From MFD01213-c1 sp963704405 (lineage in GTDB: Bacteria > Planctomycetota > Phycisphaerae > Tepidisphaerales > Tepidisphaeraceae), in NCBI GenBank assembly GCA_963704405.1, contig OY969903.1, positions 806,001 through 870,000 of the forward strand: a DNA stretch of 64,000 nt, given 5' to 3'. The notes under the pieces are model-generated. The model was not told where the DNA came from. It did not search any database and worked only from the letters and a program-made list of their open reading frames with translations. This document shows, in pieces, positions 49,359 to 58,740 of the stretch. How positions within the stretch are numbered: the stretch's first letter is position 1; every line of letters starts with the position of its first letter. The translations under genes were made by a program, and so were the position numbers.

Positions 49359-51548
49359 ATGAAGCTTCGCTCTTCAACCACGTTGATCAGCTTCGGGCTG
49401 GCGTCATTGACGCTCAGCCTTGTGCTGATGGCCCATTCGCTGGGTATCTCCCCTGACGAAGGCCAGGCATTGTTGCGCGCGCGAACCCAGTCCATGGAGT
49501 TGGTTGCCGCCCAGTGTTCCCCCTCCGCCTCTGCCGGCGACATCATGACGATGTCCGCCGTCCTGCAGCAGGTTGCGACCCGCAACCCGGACCTCATTTC
49601 CGCCGGTCTTCGCGACAAATCTGGCGAGCTGGTTTACCAGTACGGCCCGCACCAGGTCCAGTGGTCCCTCGGCGATCACAGTTCCGCACTGTCAGCCAAG
49701 CTGAGCGTCCCCATCACCACCGACACCGGCGACTGGGGCGCTGTCGAATTCTGCTTCCGCCGCGATGCCTTGAGCGAATCGAAGTATCTTCCGAAATTCA
49801 TCACATCCTTCCTGTCCAACCCGTCTGTCCGGCTTGGCGGGTTTATCTTCATTGGCGGCTTCATCGCCTTTTCCTTTTACCTCCGCCGCACGCTTCGCCA
49901 TCTCGATCCTTCCAGCGTCATTCCGCCGCGGGTCCGGGCGATGCTTGATGCAATTGCTGAAGGCGTCGTCGTTCTCGATAACGCCGGCCGAATCGTTCTC
50001 GCCAACGAATCGTTCAGCCGCAGCGCCGGTCAGGCTGCGCTTAGCCTGCAAGGCCATAAGGCCGACCAGCTCGGCTGGACCAAACCCCGCTCCGACGAAG
50101 CCGCCGAAGCCATGCCCTGGGCCAGCGTCCTCAAGAGCGGCCAGCCGGAAAAGGGGACAGCCCTTGGATTACGCGTCGAGGAATCCACTGATCCCACTAA
50201 TCCCGAGGCGGAAAAGAAAATCTCCCAACGAATCTTCTCGGTGAACGCCGCGCCGGTGCTGGGCCCCGACGGACGCGTCCGCGGCGCGCTCGCGACCTTT
50301 GATGACGTCACTGCCGTCGAGCACATGAACATGCTGCTCAAGGAATCGCGAGACGAAGTCGAACGGCAAAACACGCAGCTTCGCATTTTGGCGACGACCG
50401 ATCCGATGACTCAGTGCCTGAACCGCCGCTCGTTCCTCGAGCAGTTTGAGGCGCGCTTCCATAAGCTGCCCGAAGACAAAACAACGCTCGGCTGCATCAT
50501 GGTCGACGTCGACAAATTCAAGAGCATCAACGACCGCTTCGGCCACACCGCCGGTGACACCGTCCTTAAAGAAGTGGCCCGCATTCTTCGCACGTCTGTC
50601 GGTGAAGGCGATTACGTCTGCCGCTACGGCGGTGAAGAATTCTGTATTCTTCTCCCTGGCAAGGACGCCGCCGCCACTGAAATGATGGCTGAGCACCTCC
50701 GCACGCAAATCGAATCTGAAAACTGGACCATCACCCCGGTGACCGCCAGCCTGGGCGTCTCATCGTCCGAGCTCGGCGCCGCCGACGTCAAAACCATGCT
50801 CGACCAGGCTGACCGCGCCCTGTATTCATCCAAGCGCAGCGGCCGCAACAGGGTCACCCGCTGGGGCAACCTTCCGCCGGAAGCGCCGGCAGAAGACAAA
50901 CCCGCCGCGCCGCGCGGCAACGACGGCATAACACCGCTCATCCTGCGCGATTCCAGCACCCAAACCGCCTACGTTGCGCTGGTCACCGCTTTTGCACATC
51001 GCCACGGCGCCACCGCACTGCACTGCCGCCGCGTGTCTGACTATTGCATGCGTGCCGCGCCCGGCCTGCTCACCCCTGACGAAGCCGCCGAACTGGAAGT
51101 CGCGGCCCTTCTTCATGACATCGGAAAGATCGGCGTTCCCGACGCCATCCTGCTTAAGCCCGGCCCTCTCACACCTGAGGAATGGGACATCATGCGCGGC
51201 CACGACCAGGTCGGTGTCGATATCGCCGCCACCGCGGGCATGCCTTCCAACGTTGTCTGCATCATCGCCTCGCATCACGCGAAGTTCACCGATGTGGTCG
51301 AAACCGGAACCACAATGTCTGAGGGCATCCGCACCGCGGCCCGCCTTTTGTCGGTTGCGGATGCTTATGATGCGATGACCAGCGACCGCCCTTATCGAAA
51401 ACACCTCAGCCCGGAAGAAGCCTTCGTCGAACTCCGCCGCTGCGCCGGAAACCAGTTTGATCCGGCAATCGTCAACCACTTCATTGAGTCGTTGCGCGAA
51501 GAGATCGGCCACGGCCCCAAATCCAAGGCGCCCCGCCAGGCAGCATAA
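49359..51548 (+). CDS. Membrane PAS-GGDEF-HD protein (cyclic-di-GMP turnover, degenerate HD-GYP)
   Basis: 729 residues. A membrane span near 8-28, a periplasmic sensor region (~30-155) and a second span (~158-175) are followed by a PAS-like domain (~188-325). The GGDEF domain (~343-495) has the active-site motif RYGGEEF (GGEEF 424-428). The usual RxxD inhibitory site is replaced by GEGD (415-418). The HD domain (~535-710) has LLHDIGKIGVPD (586-587 = HD), HH at 639-640 and DAYDAMTSDRPYR. The HHExxDGxGYP motif is absent (HHAKFTDVVETG instead), so phosphodiesterase activity is doubtful while cyclase activity looks possible. It starts 106 bases after the giant surface-protein gene on the same strand. 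Inference: c-di-GMP made here may govern attachment through the giant protein. Confidence 0.9.
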   Translation: MKLRSSTTLISFGLASLTLSLVLMAHSLGISPDEGQALLRARTQSMELVAAQCSPSASAGDIMTMSAVLQQVATRNPDLISAGLRDKSGELVYQYGPHQVQWSLGDHSSALSAKLSVPITTDTGDWGAVEFCFRRDALSESKYLPKFITSFLSNPSVRLGGFIFIGGFIAFSFYLRRTLRHLDPSSVIPPRVRAMLDAIAEGVVVLDNAGRIVLANESFSRSAGQAALSLQGHKADQLGWTKPRSDEAAEAMPWASVLKSGQPEKGTALGLRVEESTDPTNPEAEKKISQRIFSVNAAPVLGPDGRVRGALATFDDVTAVEHMNMLLKESRDEVERQNTQLRILATTDPMTQCLNRRSFLEQFEARFHKLPEDKTTLGCIMVDVDKFKSINDRFGHTAGDTVLKEVARILRTSVGEGDYVCRYGGEEFCILLPGKDAAATEMMAEHLRTQIESENWTITPVTASLGVSSSELGAADVKTMLDQADRALYSSKRSGRNRVTRWGNLPPEAPAEDKPAAPRGNDGITPLILRDSSTQTAYVALVTAFAHRHGATALHCRRVSDYCMRAAPGLLTPDEAAELEVAALLHDIGKIGVPDAILLKPGPLTPEEWDIMRGHDQVGVDIAATAGMPSNVVCIIASHHAKFTDVVETGTTMSEGIRTAARLLSVADAYDAMTSDRPYRKHLSPEEAFVELRRCAGNQFDPAIVNHFIESLREEIGHGPKSKAPRQAA

Positions 51549-52031
51549 ATCGGCGGAGCGCTCCCGGCCCGATCTTAAATTTCGGCAGCCTTCCCTGTCT
51601 CGCAATGCACTGCTTGCCCACACCCCGGAAACAAATTTTCGTGGAAGCAAACGTTTGCCTTATAAGGCGGGATGTGGGCGGCGGCTGGATGGGAAATATC
51701 AATATGCTTCAGTTTGTTTCATATATTCTATTATGGATGGGTGTTTCGGCGATTTTAGTTCTCTTTTGCCGGCCGATAAGCTATACTTCCTGCACTGGCT
51801 GGCGGTCCCCTTGGTGCGGAAGGTTCCCCCCCTCCTTCCCCCAAACCCGCCGGCCTTTTTTATGCGCCAGTGGAGGCGGCGGCGAGCCGCGGCATCTTCA
51901 CCTCCCCGCCCTATTCCGCGTCACATAAAAGATGACCGACCATCAGGGCGCGAATCACATGGTCGTATGGGTCAGTCGTCGCCTGCATTTCACCTTAAAG
52001 TAATCTTCCTTTTCAGTCCGATAAGCTCTCA
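51549..52031. promoter_or_regulatory. Intergenic region with operator-like palindromes
   Basis: 483 bases without a convincing gene. At 51647-51658 lies the perfect palindrome GCAAACGTTTGC, very close to the E. coli PurR operator core and to LacI-family sites. It shares its last two bases with a second perfect palindrome GCCTTATAAGGC (51657-51668). The core repeats the AAACGTT motif found before the BMP operon. AT-rich sequence (TTTCATATATTCTATTATGG, ~51717-51736) may hold a promoter. A terminator-like structure follows at 51797-51861. Confidence 0.5.
51797..51861 (+). terminator. Compound intrinsic terminator
   Basis: An outer stem GGCTGGCGG (51797-51805) with CCGCCGGCC (51847-51855; one G-U pair) encloses an inner stem GGAAGG/CCTTCC (51818-51823 with 51834-51839). 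It is followed directly by TTTTTT (51856-51861). It lies 250 bases after the GGDEF gene, so it may end that transcript or a separate short RNA starting near 51700. Confidence 0.65.
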
Positions 52032-52376
52032 ATGGCATTCGATGCGATTGTCGCAAACGCTGGCCGCCTGAGTATTTTGACCGCCTTGGCGGTTGAAGAG
52101 CGGCAGGAGTTTGTTCACCTCCGCCATCGGACGCAGTTGACCGATGGCAATCTCGCGTGTCATGCCAAGCGGCTGCAGTCTGCGGGTCTGATCGGCATCG
52201 ATAAATCCATCCGCAACGGCAAGCCGGTTACCTGCCTGACGCTGACCATCGCCGGTCGCCAGGCGCTTGAAGCGCATGCCCGCCGGGTGCTGGCGGCGAT
52301 CAGTCATCGGCGGATCACCACGCCGCCGGTCGTGATTGAGTCGGCGCACCTGGCGCAACCCGCAGCTTCTGTCTGA
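52032..52376 (+). CDS. Winged-helix transcriptional regulator (HTH_34/MarR-like)
   Basis: 114 residues. The pattern NAGRLSILTALAVEERQEFVxL, followed by LTDGNLACHAKRLQSAGLIG (recognition-helix region) and KSIRNGKPVTCLTLTIAGRQAL (wing, then final helix), matches the single-domain 'winged helix DNA-binding' family (PF13601 type). These act as dimeric local regulators. No ligand domain is attached and no clear ribosome site precedes the ATG. The target is unknown; the palindromes at 51647-51668 upstream are obvious candidates for self-regulation. Confidence 0.82.
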   Translation: MAFDAIVANAGRLSILTALAVEERQEFVHLRHRTQLTDGNLACHAKRLQSAGLIGIDKSIRNGKPVTCLTLTIAGRQALEAHARRVLAAISHRRITTPPVVIESAHLAQPAASV

Positions 52377-52515
52377 TTCATTTCTTCACACCATTAAAAA
52401 CTGTGGATTCCAAAGTGAAATCTGAATGCCGGTGACTTGTTCCCATGCATTGGCGGAAAAAAAACGTACACTGTCTCTCCTCCGCCGAACGATCATTCCG
52501 CATGTGAGGACGATA

Positions 52516-54195
52516 ATGAGGAAAGCCTGGTCGATGCTGTTGTTTCTGGGGATTACGGCGCAGTTGCATGCGCAGCCGGCGCCGGCTGGGGATGCGGGGT
52601 CGCCGGTTGTCGCCGCCGCTTCGACGCAGCCTGCCGAGCCGCCAGCGGCGGCGGTGGATGCGGCAAATGACAATATCGAACTCGGTGACCTATTTGAAAG
52701 CCGCGTTGCGGGCATTCAATTCAACCCGCCCGTCGGTGGAACGCTTATTCGCGACCTCAACAGCGGCGACCTGGTGCGCTTTGTCTTCCCTTCGCGCAAT
52801 TGGGATCTGAAGCTAAAACTGCTCCGTCTGGCCAAGCCGATGCCGCTGTCGTTTCAGCCGGTTGGCGATCTGCCGGGCGGTTTACTGGAAATGACCGCGG
52901 ACCAACTGAAATCGACCAACTCGTCGGCGGATGTGCTGTTGCAGGATGTCAAAGAAATCGGTGCGTATAAGGTCGGCTTCATCGCCGCCCGGTATAACGC
53001 CGGCGTCGATCGCGCGCTCACCCAGCAGGCGATTTTCCGTGAGGACGATCAGACGTTTTACATCTTTCAGCTCACCACGCCAGGCCGGTCAAAGGATATG
53101 GATCAGAGCGGTGAGGATGATCCGAAAGAAGTTCTCGCGGCCCGCACCTTCGAGAAAGTGCTGGCCACCGTGAAACTGCTGGACCGGCAGGAACTGAAAA
53201 ACGAGCAGGACCAGCGGCTGTTTCATACCCATGAACTGTTCACCTCATGGGATGAAAAACGCATCACCTCCGCGCTTGTGCCCGAACAATATTTGCGCGT
53301 TATTCGCGACGGCCAGGACGTCGGTTATTTGAAGGTCATTGAAAAGCCGGCACAGCACGCCACGCATGACGGCGTGGAAGTGGATATCCGCACGCACATC
53401 GCGGTCGAACCGAAAGCCGATGCCCCGGCCGCGCCCGCGGCGGCGGCCCCGCCGGCGGGGCAGGTGATTCCATCGGCAATTCCCGCTCAACCCTTGCTCC
53501 CGGCCGCGCCCGCTCGCGCTTCTCAGATGGATCGGGAATCCAAGCTGTTTGTCACGTTCGATCGCCGGCATGAAGACTGGTCGATCATCACGACAACAGA
53601 TGACGGCCGCCTCGGGCCGGTGACCACTTCAGAACTCGGCAACACCGATATGGAGATTCACCGCGCGTTGGTATCGCCCGATTCACCGACGACAGGGCCG
53701 GTGGATCCGAGAGACCGCCGAAACCCTCGCGTTCGCGAGCGCGATCGGTATACGCTCAGCGTCAGCACCTACACCAAAGTGCGCGCGGGGATTCCCGTGC
53801 AGCGCGACCTGCCGGTCTTTTATCTTCCCGAAGCTTTGGGTCATTTGCTCCCGCGGCTGCTGCCGCTGGATGATCCCAAGACCTATATGTTCGCCTCCTA
53901 TGTCAGCGATCAGAAAGAGGTGATGTCGCGATACGTGGATGTTCAGAAAGAGCAGGATGTTCTGCTCGATGGCAAGCACGTCCGCGCGGTTCTGGTGACG
54001 GATCGGATCGGCGTGGAGGGCTCTGCCACCACACACTATCTCACTCGCGACGGGCAGTGGCTGGGAAGCGAAAATATGGAACAGAAGGTTCTCGTGCTTC
54101 CAGCAGACGCTGACGAAATCAAGCGGCTCTGGAAAGACGCCAGGCTGGATGAAGAGATGGATGCGTCGGGTGAAATGCCGGCGAAGGTCCGATAA
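52516..54195 (+). CDS. Secreted protein of unknown function
   Basis: 559 residues from the ATG at 52516 (GAGGA ribosome site 8 bases upstream); an in-frame start at 52426 would bury the signal peptide. MRKAWSMLLFLGITAQLHAQ is a clear signal peptide. The body has a charged N-terminal half, an Ala/Pro-rich linker (nt ~53420-53510) and a second globular half. I recognise no domain or catalytic motif. It is probably periplasmic. The next gene starts 140 bases on. Confidence 0.75.
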   Translation: MRKAWSMLLFLGITAQLHAQPAPAGDAGSPVVAAASTQPAEPPAAAVDAANDNIELGDLFESRVAGIQFNPPVGGTLIRDLNSGDLVRFVFPSRNWDLKLKLLRLAKPMPLSFQPVGDLPGGLLEMTADQLKSTNSSADVLLQDVKEIGAYKVGFIAARYNAGVDRALTQQAIFREDDQTFYIFQLTTPGRSKDMDQSGEDDPKEVLAARTFEKVLATVKLLDRQELKNEQDQRLFHTHELFTSWDEKRITSALVPEQYLRVIRDGQDVGYLKVIEKPAQHATHDGVEVDIRTHIAVEPKADAPAAPAAAAPPAGQVIPSAIPAQPLLPAAPARASQMDRESKLFVTFDRRHEDWSIITTTDDGRLGPVTTSELGNTDMEIHRALVSPDSPTTGPVDPRDRRNPRVRERDRYTLSVSTYTKVRAGIPVQRDLPVFYLPEALGHLLPRLLPLDDPKTYMFASYVSDQKEVMSRYVDVQKEQDVLLDGKHVRAVLVTDRIGVEGSATTHYLTRDGQWLGSENMEQKVLVLPADADEIKRLWKDARLDEEMDASGEMPAKVR

Positions 54196-54334
54196 TTTCG
54201 GTCTTTGCGATCGCCGGCTGCGCTCTTGGTCGCAATAAACACGGCGATCACATTGATCGGGTTGTGATAAAAAGCCAAAATCCCCGCTCATCCCCCGTCC
54301 GGTAACCAGTCGATATCGTAGAATACGAAAGAGT

Positions 54335-55048
54335 ATGCTGCGCACGCTCGCCAAAATCGTCTTCCTCGCCGTCCTGGTTGTCGCCGGGTCGTATGGCATC
54401 GTCTTCTATCGGGACCATTTCTCAGCGGACCGCCAGATCGCGCAGCTGGAGCAGGACAAGCGACATCTTCAGGCGATCGTCCAGCGCCTCAGTGATGAGC
54501 ATCGCGTCGCCGAGGTCCTGGTCACCGACCAGAAAGAAACCAACGGCGTACTCCGGAGCACGCTCCTCTTTGTCGAATATGCCCGCGATGGTTCGACGCT
54601 TCCGCCAAAGTCATTCACCATTGAAGGCAAGTTTGCCCACTTCGATGCGATGGTGGTTAAATTCGATCACGACTTCGTTGCCCAGAACGATCCGCTCCGC
54701 GGCCACAGCATCGCTTTATTCACCAAGGTTTATGGCGATCATCAAAGCCCCGACAACGCGTTCATGATCGATCAGCCGGGCAAAATCCCCGACTTCTATC
54801 ACGGGGCCGACCCCCGCGTCAGCTCGTTTGAAATGGAACTCTGGTCCAACTTCTGGCGACTGGCAGATGATCCCGCCTATCGCCAGGAAAAAGGCGTTCG
54901 CGTCGCCAATGGGCAGGGGATCTGGGGGCCCTTTGATGCAGACCGGCTCTATACGCTCACCATCGAATCCAACGGCGGTTTGAATCTCACATCTGAACCG
55001 CTCAAAGGAATCTACCGCGAAGCGCTCAAGCATCGGAGCAGCGTCTGA
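54335..55048 (+). CDS. Membrane-anchored coiled-coil protein of unknown function
   Basis: 237 residues. An N-terminal membrane span (AKIVFLAVLVVAGSYGIVFY) is followed by a short heptad-rich helix (residues ~30-60, DRQIAQLEQDKRHLQAIVQRL) and a globular domain containing FDHDFVAQNDPLRGHSIALF and FWRLADDPAYRQEKGVRVAN. The family is not recognised. Its stop overlaps the start of the histidine kinase (TGATG), so it is translated together with the two-component system and may sense or transmit the signal. Confidence 0.75.
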   Translation: MLRTLAKIVFLAVLVVAGSYGIVFYRDHFSADRQIAQLEQDKRHLQAIVQRLSDEHRVAEVLVTDQKETNGVLRSTLLFVEYARDGSTLPPKSFTIEGKFAHFDAMVVKFDHDFVAQNDPLRGHSIALFTKVYGDHQSPDNAFMIDQPGKIPDFYHGADPRVSSFEMELWSNFWRLADDPAYRQEKGVRVANGQGIWGPFDADRLYTLTIESNGGLNLTSEPLKGIYREALKHRSSV

Positions 55049-56154
55049 TGGATAATGCTCCAAAAGTCGGCCGTGATTCATCGTTCGCGCATGATCTCGC
55101 GATCGCGCTCCTGGGGACCATAGGGCTTCTCACCATTGCGTTTTTGGATCGCATCAGCGGGCCGAATATTCATATTGGTTTGTTCTACTTGGTCCCCGTC
55201 GGATTCGCCGCGTGGTATGCCGGCCGATGGCCAGGGTATTTTCTCAGCCTTGTCGCCGTCCCCCTATGGATGCGATACAGCGAACCTAAAGCGGATTTTC
55301 TGGCTGGTTTGCCTGTGCTGCTGTTTAATGTGTCGGTTCGCCTGATCTATTTCCCGGCTATCGTCGAACTGCTGATCTATCTGCGTAATACCGAGCGCCG
55401 GCTTGCGGAGCTGGTCGATGCCCGCACCGTGGAACTTCGGGCGGAGATCGTCGAACGACAGCGCGCCGATTCGTCGCTCCGCGCCCTGGCCTTGCAACTT
55501 TCCGAAGCTGAAGACGCCGAGCGGCGGCGGATTGCCTACGATATCCATGACGCCTTCAGCCAAATGCTGAGCGTCATTAAGCTTAATCTTGAAATCGCCG
55601 TCACCGAATCTCCGCTCCATAGCCGGCAATATGATCGCCTGAACGACGTTATTAAGGTAATCGGTGACCTGATCCACCAGACCCGCGAGCTGACATTCAA
55701 TCTTCATCCGGCGATGCTGGACGACCTGGGCCTGGTCCCGACGCTCAGGGGATTTGGCGAAGAATTCCACCGCCGCACACACGCGGAAGTAATGATTCAG
55801 GAAGCCGGCGAATCTAAAAAAATTCCGACCTCGCTTGCAAGTTATCTGTTTCGCTCCATAAAAGAATTGATTAATAATGCAGTGAAACATGGCAATGCAA
55901 AGGAAATCATCACAACTGTTCATTGGTTGACCGGCGGCATCCGTATCGTCGTTGATGATGATGGCAGTGGATTCGATCCCGCTATTGCTTTGGCGCCCGG
56001 CGTTCGCCGCGGTCTGGGCCTGGCCGGCATTGATGAACGATTGACTTCCCTCGGTGGAAAGTTTCGAATTGAATCACAACCCGGACAGGGTACGCGGGTA
56101 ATTATCGAAACGGCGATTCCGGTTCAGCAGACGCCCGCAGTTGCAGCTTCTTAG
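55048..56154 (+). CDS. Sensor histidine kinase, NarX/DesK type
   Basis: 368 residues. The N-terminus has about four membrane spans (residues ~15-110), then a coiled linker (~112-150). The HisKA_3 dimerisation helix has the phosphorylated His167 in ERRRIAYDIHDAFSQ. The ATPase domain shows the N-box IKELINNAVKHGN (~271-283), DDDGSGFD and GLGLAGIDERL (G-box). This is the class pairing with NarL/LuxR-type response regulators, and one follows directly. There is no separate periplasmic sensor domain, so the signal is probably membrane-borne or relayed by the coupled upstream protein. Confidence 0.93.
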   Translation: MDNAPKVGRDSSFAHDLAIALLGTIGLLTIAFLDRISGPNIHIGLFYLVPVGFAAWYAGRWPGYFLSLVAVPLWMRYSEPKADFLAGLPVLLFNVSVRLIYFPAIVELLIYLRNTERRLAELVDARTVELRAEIVERQRADSSLRALALQLSEAEDAERRRIAYDIHDAFSQMLSVIKLNLEIAVTESPLHSRQYDRLNDVIKVIGDLIHQTRELTFNLHPAMLDDLGLVPTLRGFGEEFHRRTHAEVMIQEAGESKKIPTSLASYLFRSIKELINNAVKHGNAKEIITTVHWLTGGIRIVVDDDGSGFDPAIALAPGVRRGLGLAGIDERLTSLGGKFRIESQPGQGTRVIIETAIPVQQTPAVAAS

Positions 56155-56183
56155 TGGCTCCTAACCAACACGGCATACTCACC

Positions 56184-56838
56184 ATGGCTATTCGCGCACT
56201 GCTTGTAGAAGACCACACTCTTGTCCGATCCGGAATTCGCGCACTGCTGGAGGGATCAGGCAAGGTGCAGGTTGTCGGCGAAGCGTCCGATGGCCGCCAG
56301 GCAGTCGATTTCACCCGCGACCTTCGCCCTGATCTGTTGCTGATGGACATCGCCATGCCCGGCCTCAATGGAGTGGAAGCGGCCCGGCAAATCCGCGCTT
56401 TCATATCCCGACATCCGCGTGCTGATGCTCTCAATGTATGAAGATCAACAGTATGTTTTCGAATCGCTCAAGGCGGGCGCTAACGGCTATGTCCTGAAAG
56501 GGGCGGCGTTCCATGAACTGCTCAATGCAATCGAATTGGTAATGTCCGGGAAAAGCTACATCAGCCCGGCGCTTTCAGACACGCTGATGACTGACTATGT
56601 CCGACGAGCGCAAGGCGAGCAGAAAGATACTGAGCTTTCCAAGGTCTCCGGTCGCGAGCGCGAGGTGCTGCAGCTCATCGCCGAGGGCAAAAGCAGCGCC
56701 GAAGTGGCTGAGATTCTTCACATCAGCGTGCGCACGGTGGATACGCATCGTCACAATATTATGACGAAACTTGAAATTCACTCCATTGCCGGACTTACCA
56801 AGTTTGCCATTCGGCATGGGCTCTCCGTTTTGACCTGA
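56184..56838 (+). CDS. NarL/LuxR-family response regulator (frameshifted)
   Basis: From the ATG at 56184 the receiver domain opens IRALLVEDHTLVRSGIRALL with phospho-acceptor Asp55 (LLLMDIAMPGLNG). After AARQIRA the frame changes at about 56399-56401 (TTT). The receiver then continues as YPDIRVLMLSMYEDQQYVF and YVLKGA, followed by the LuxR/GerE helix-turn-helix (SGREREVLQLIAEGKSSAEV, RTVDTHRHNIMTKL) to 56838. One T too many would explain the shift. A GTG at 56154 overlapping the kinase stop is an alternative start. Joined, it is a normal ~217-residue output partner of the adjacent kinase. Confidence 0.85.
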
Positions 56839-57048
56839 ATAGCTCTCAGCCGCATAAAATGGGGTTTTATTAAACCTTCTTCTCAATCTAACTAAATCTT
56901 AAGTAGTTGAGCGTAGGTAAACCGCTAATTTGGCACGACTAAAAACCGTAATTCCGACAATTACGCCGCCCCGTTTCAATGAACGATATTAAGCCTGTAG
57001 TCGCGATGGTAGTCCATCTGTTTTACCCCCTCGCGACCAGAGGGCTTG

Positions 57049-57342
57049 ATGTTCGCCGACGCTCGTTATCCCGACTCACCGGACTCATCCGTTGATATCT
57101 ATCGCGATAATCGCGCATCGGTTTCCGAGCCGACCGAAAAAGGCCGCCTTCTTAAACATCGTTCTATTCTGGTCGAATTGGTCGGCCTGTCTTTTGGCGC
57201 TGCCGCCGGTTACACCGAACGTGGCGGGCAATCGGTCATCTCCGACGATTCTCCTTCTTCCAGTTCGATCGATCTTTCCATCACTGGTCTTCAATCACCG
57301 CGCAATCTCGCGCAGGTCGTCATGCGGTCGGCGCGTTTGTGA
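57049..57342 (+). CDS. Short unknown ORF, possibly the N-terminus of the transglutaminase-like protein
   Basis: 97 residues from an ATG with a good AGAGGG ribosome site. The text (RSILVELVGLSFGAAAGYTE, SSSIDLSITGLQSPRNL) matches nothing I know. Codon use looks genuine. It ends in a GTGA overlap with the next ORF, whose GTG start has no ribosome site. Either the two genes are translationally coupled, or a missing base near 57320-57340 splits one protein. Confidence 0.45.
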   Translation: MFADARYPDSPDSSVDIYRDNRASVSEPTEKGRLLKHRSILVELVGLSFGAAAGYTERGGQSVISDDSPSSSSIDLSITGLQSPRNLAQVVMRSARL

Positions 57343-58556
57343 TTCGATCCGGCGCTATCCGCATTCGCGTTCAACTTGCCGCGGATTGTGAAGGCCGCCA
57401 GCAGGCATTTGTTCGCGCCAGCTCCAATGGCCAGGTGCGCGTTCCCGAAAGCACGATTGTTTTCAATCATGGCGAAGCGGAGATCGATCTGCCTGTCGTC
57501 GGTATCTCTAATGCCGCCGTCCAGACGCTTGATGAATCATGGACATGGGAATGTCGCATCCCCGGCGCGGATTACACGCAAATTGAAGTCGCTTACGCCG
57601 GCGCGGTTTACGATCAATATCCCGTGCGGCTTTATTTCACCGCCGCCCGATCCATCTCCGCTTGTCCGCGGGAATCTTTTTACCATGTCGCCTGCATAAC
57701 GGGCAGCGCGACCAATGCAATTGAAGCGGAGCGCAACGTCTGGACGAGCTTCACGCGCTTTCAGCGCGGACAGGTTCTGACCAACGCCAAAGGGCAGCGG
57801 CTGGGCTTTTGGCGCGACAACAAGCCAGGCCCTCATCAACCGCATTACATCACCCGCGATGCACGCGACCTGGTGACGCACACCGACAGCAGTTGCCGCG
57901 GCTGGGCCGAGCTTCTCCACGAAGCTTTTGCGATTCACGGCATCGAGTCCGCCGTCCGCGCTGTCCGTCCCAAGCCCAGCGCCGTCCTCCCACGGCTCGG
58001 TTTGCCGACGTTTCAAATTCCCAATGAAGCGGGCATCCGATCGGTTGTCCGGACGGTTGGCATCCTGGTCAAGCCGTTTAAGTGGAAACCGCAGCAGGAG
58101 CTTTCGCCATTTCCGTTTGCGCCTGAAGAATGCGAAATAAACGCGGGTGGATTCAAGTGGAAGATTGATAATCCCGTCGACACCGGCGCAACCGACTGGC
58201 CCGAGCCCGATGTGACCGATCTGCTCCGCCTCGGCCACGCCTCCACGCAGGAAGGGAACAGGATCGGCGGCATGTTCGGCAACCACGCCGTCGTGCTGGT
58301 CCAGCGGGATAACCGTCAATCCTGGTATGACCCCAGCTTCGGCTTCGGCCCCCACGAGTCACTCCTGGATTATGAAAACACCCTCCTAGGCCGCGGCGAA
58401 GAAAACCACGGCGGTCTCTTCGCCATCATCGGCTGGAAACGGGAAATGCGAGTCAATCCGCAGACCGGCGCCACCGAAGAACACAATGCCGGTCTGCTCC
58501 TTGGCGCTGCTCCGCCGCCGCCTGGCGCTATGCTGGAAGCTGTTGATCCAGGATAA
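57339..58556 (+). CDS. Transglutaminase-like (Cys-His-Asp) protein
   Basis: 405 residues. The N-terminal ~105 residues look like a beta-sandwich (VRVPESTIVFNHGEAEIDLP). The catalytic region shows the transglutaminase-like order: SSCRGWAELLHEAFAIHGI (nucleophile Cys ahead of a helix), then NHAVVLVQRDN (His) and WYDPSFGFGPHE (Asp). This fold includes peptidases, amidases and protein crosslinkers. There is no signal peptide on this ORF. The GTG start overlaps the preceding ORF and may be artefactual. Family assignment is by motif pattern; substrate unknown. Confidence 0.65.
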   Translation: MIRSGAIRIRVQLAADCEGRQQAFVRASSNGQVRVPESTIVFNHGEAEIDLPVVGISNAAVQTLDESWTWECRIPGADYTQIEVAYAGAVYDQYPVRLYFTAARSISACPRESFYHVACITGSATNAIEAERNVWTSFTRFQRGQVLTNAKGQRLGFWRDNKPGPHQPHYITRDARDLVTHTDSSCRGWAELLHEAFAIHGIESAVRAVRPKPSAVLPRLGLPTFQIPNEAGIRSVVRTVGILVKPFKWKPQQELSPFPFAPEECEINAGGFKWKIDNPVDTGATDWPEPDVTDLLRLGHASTQEGNRIGGMFGNHAVVLVQRDNRQSWYDPSFGFGPHESLLDYENTLLGRGEENHGGLFAIIGWKREMRVNPQTGATEEHNAGLLLGAAPPPPGAMLEAVDPG

Positions 58557-58740
58557 TCTCATCAACCCTGCCCGCCGCAGCGCAATCACATAGCGGCTGG
58601 ACTTTTCGCGCCGCTTATCCCGCAGTACCGGAAGAATGGGGCAAGAAAATACCCCGTTGGCCGCTGCCCCTCACTTCCAACGTATTGCGACGCGCACCCC
58701 ATCACATATAGTGCGGGCTTCGTCTGCGGGCGCAACTTCT

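Noticed and set aside
51780..51861. Signal recognition particle RNA
   Set aside because: GCGGAAGG is present but the conserved GGAAGGAAGCAGCC-type apical loop is not; a compound terminator explains the fold.
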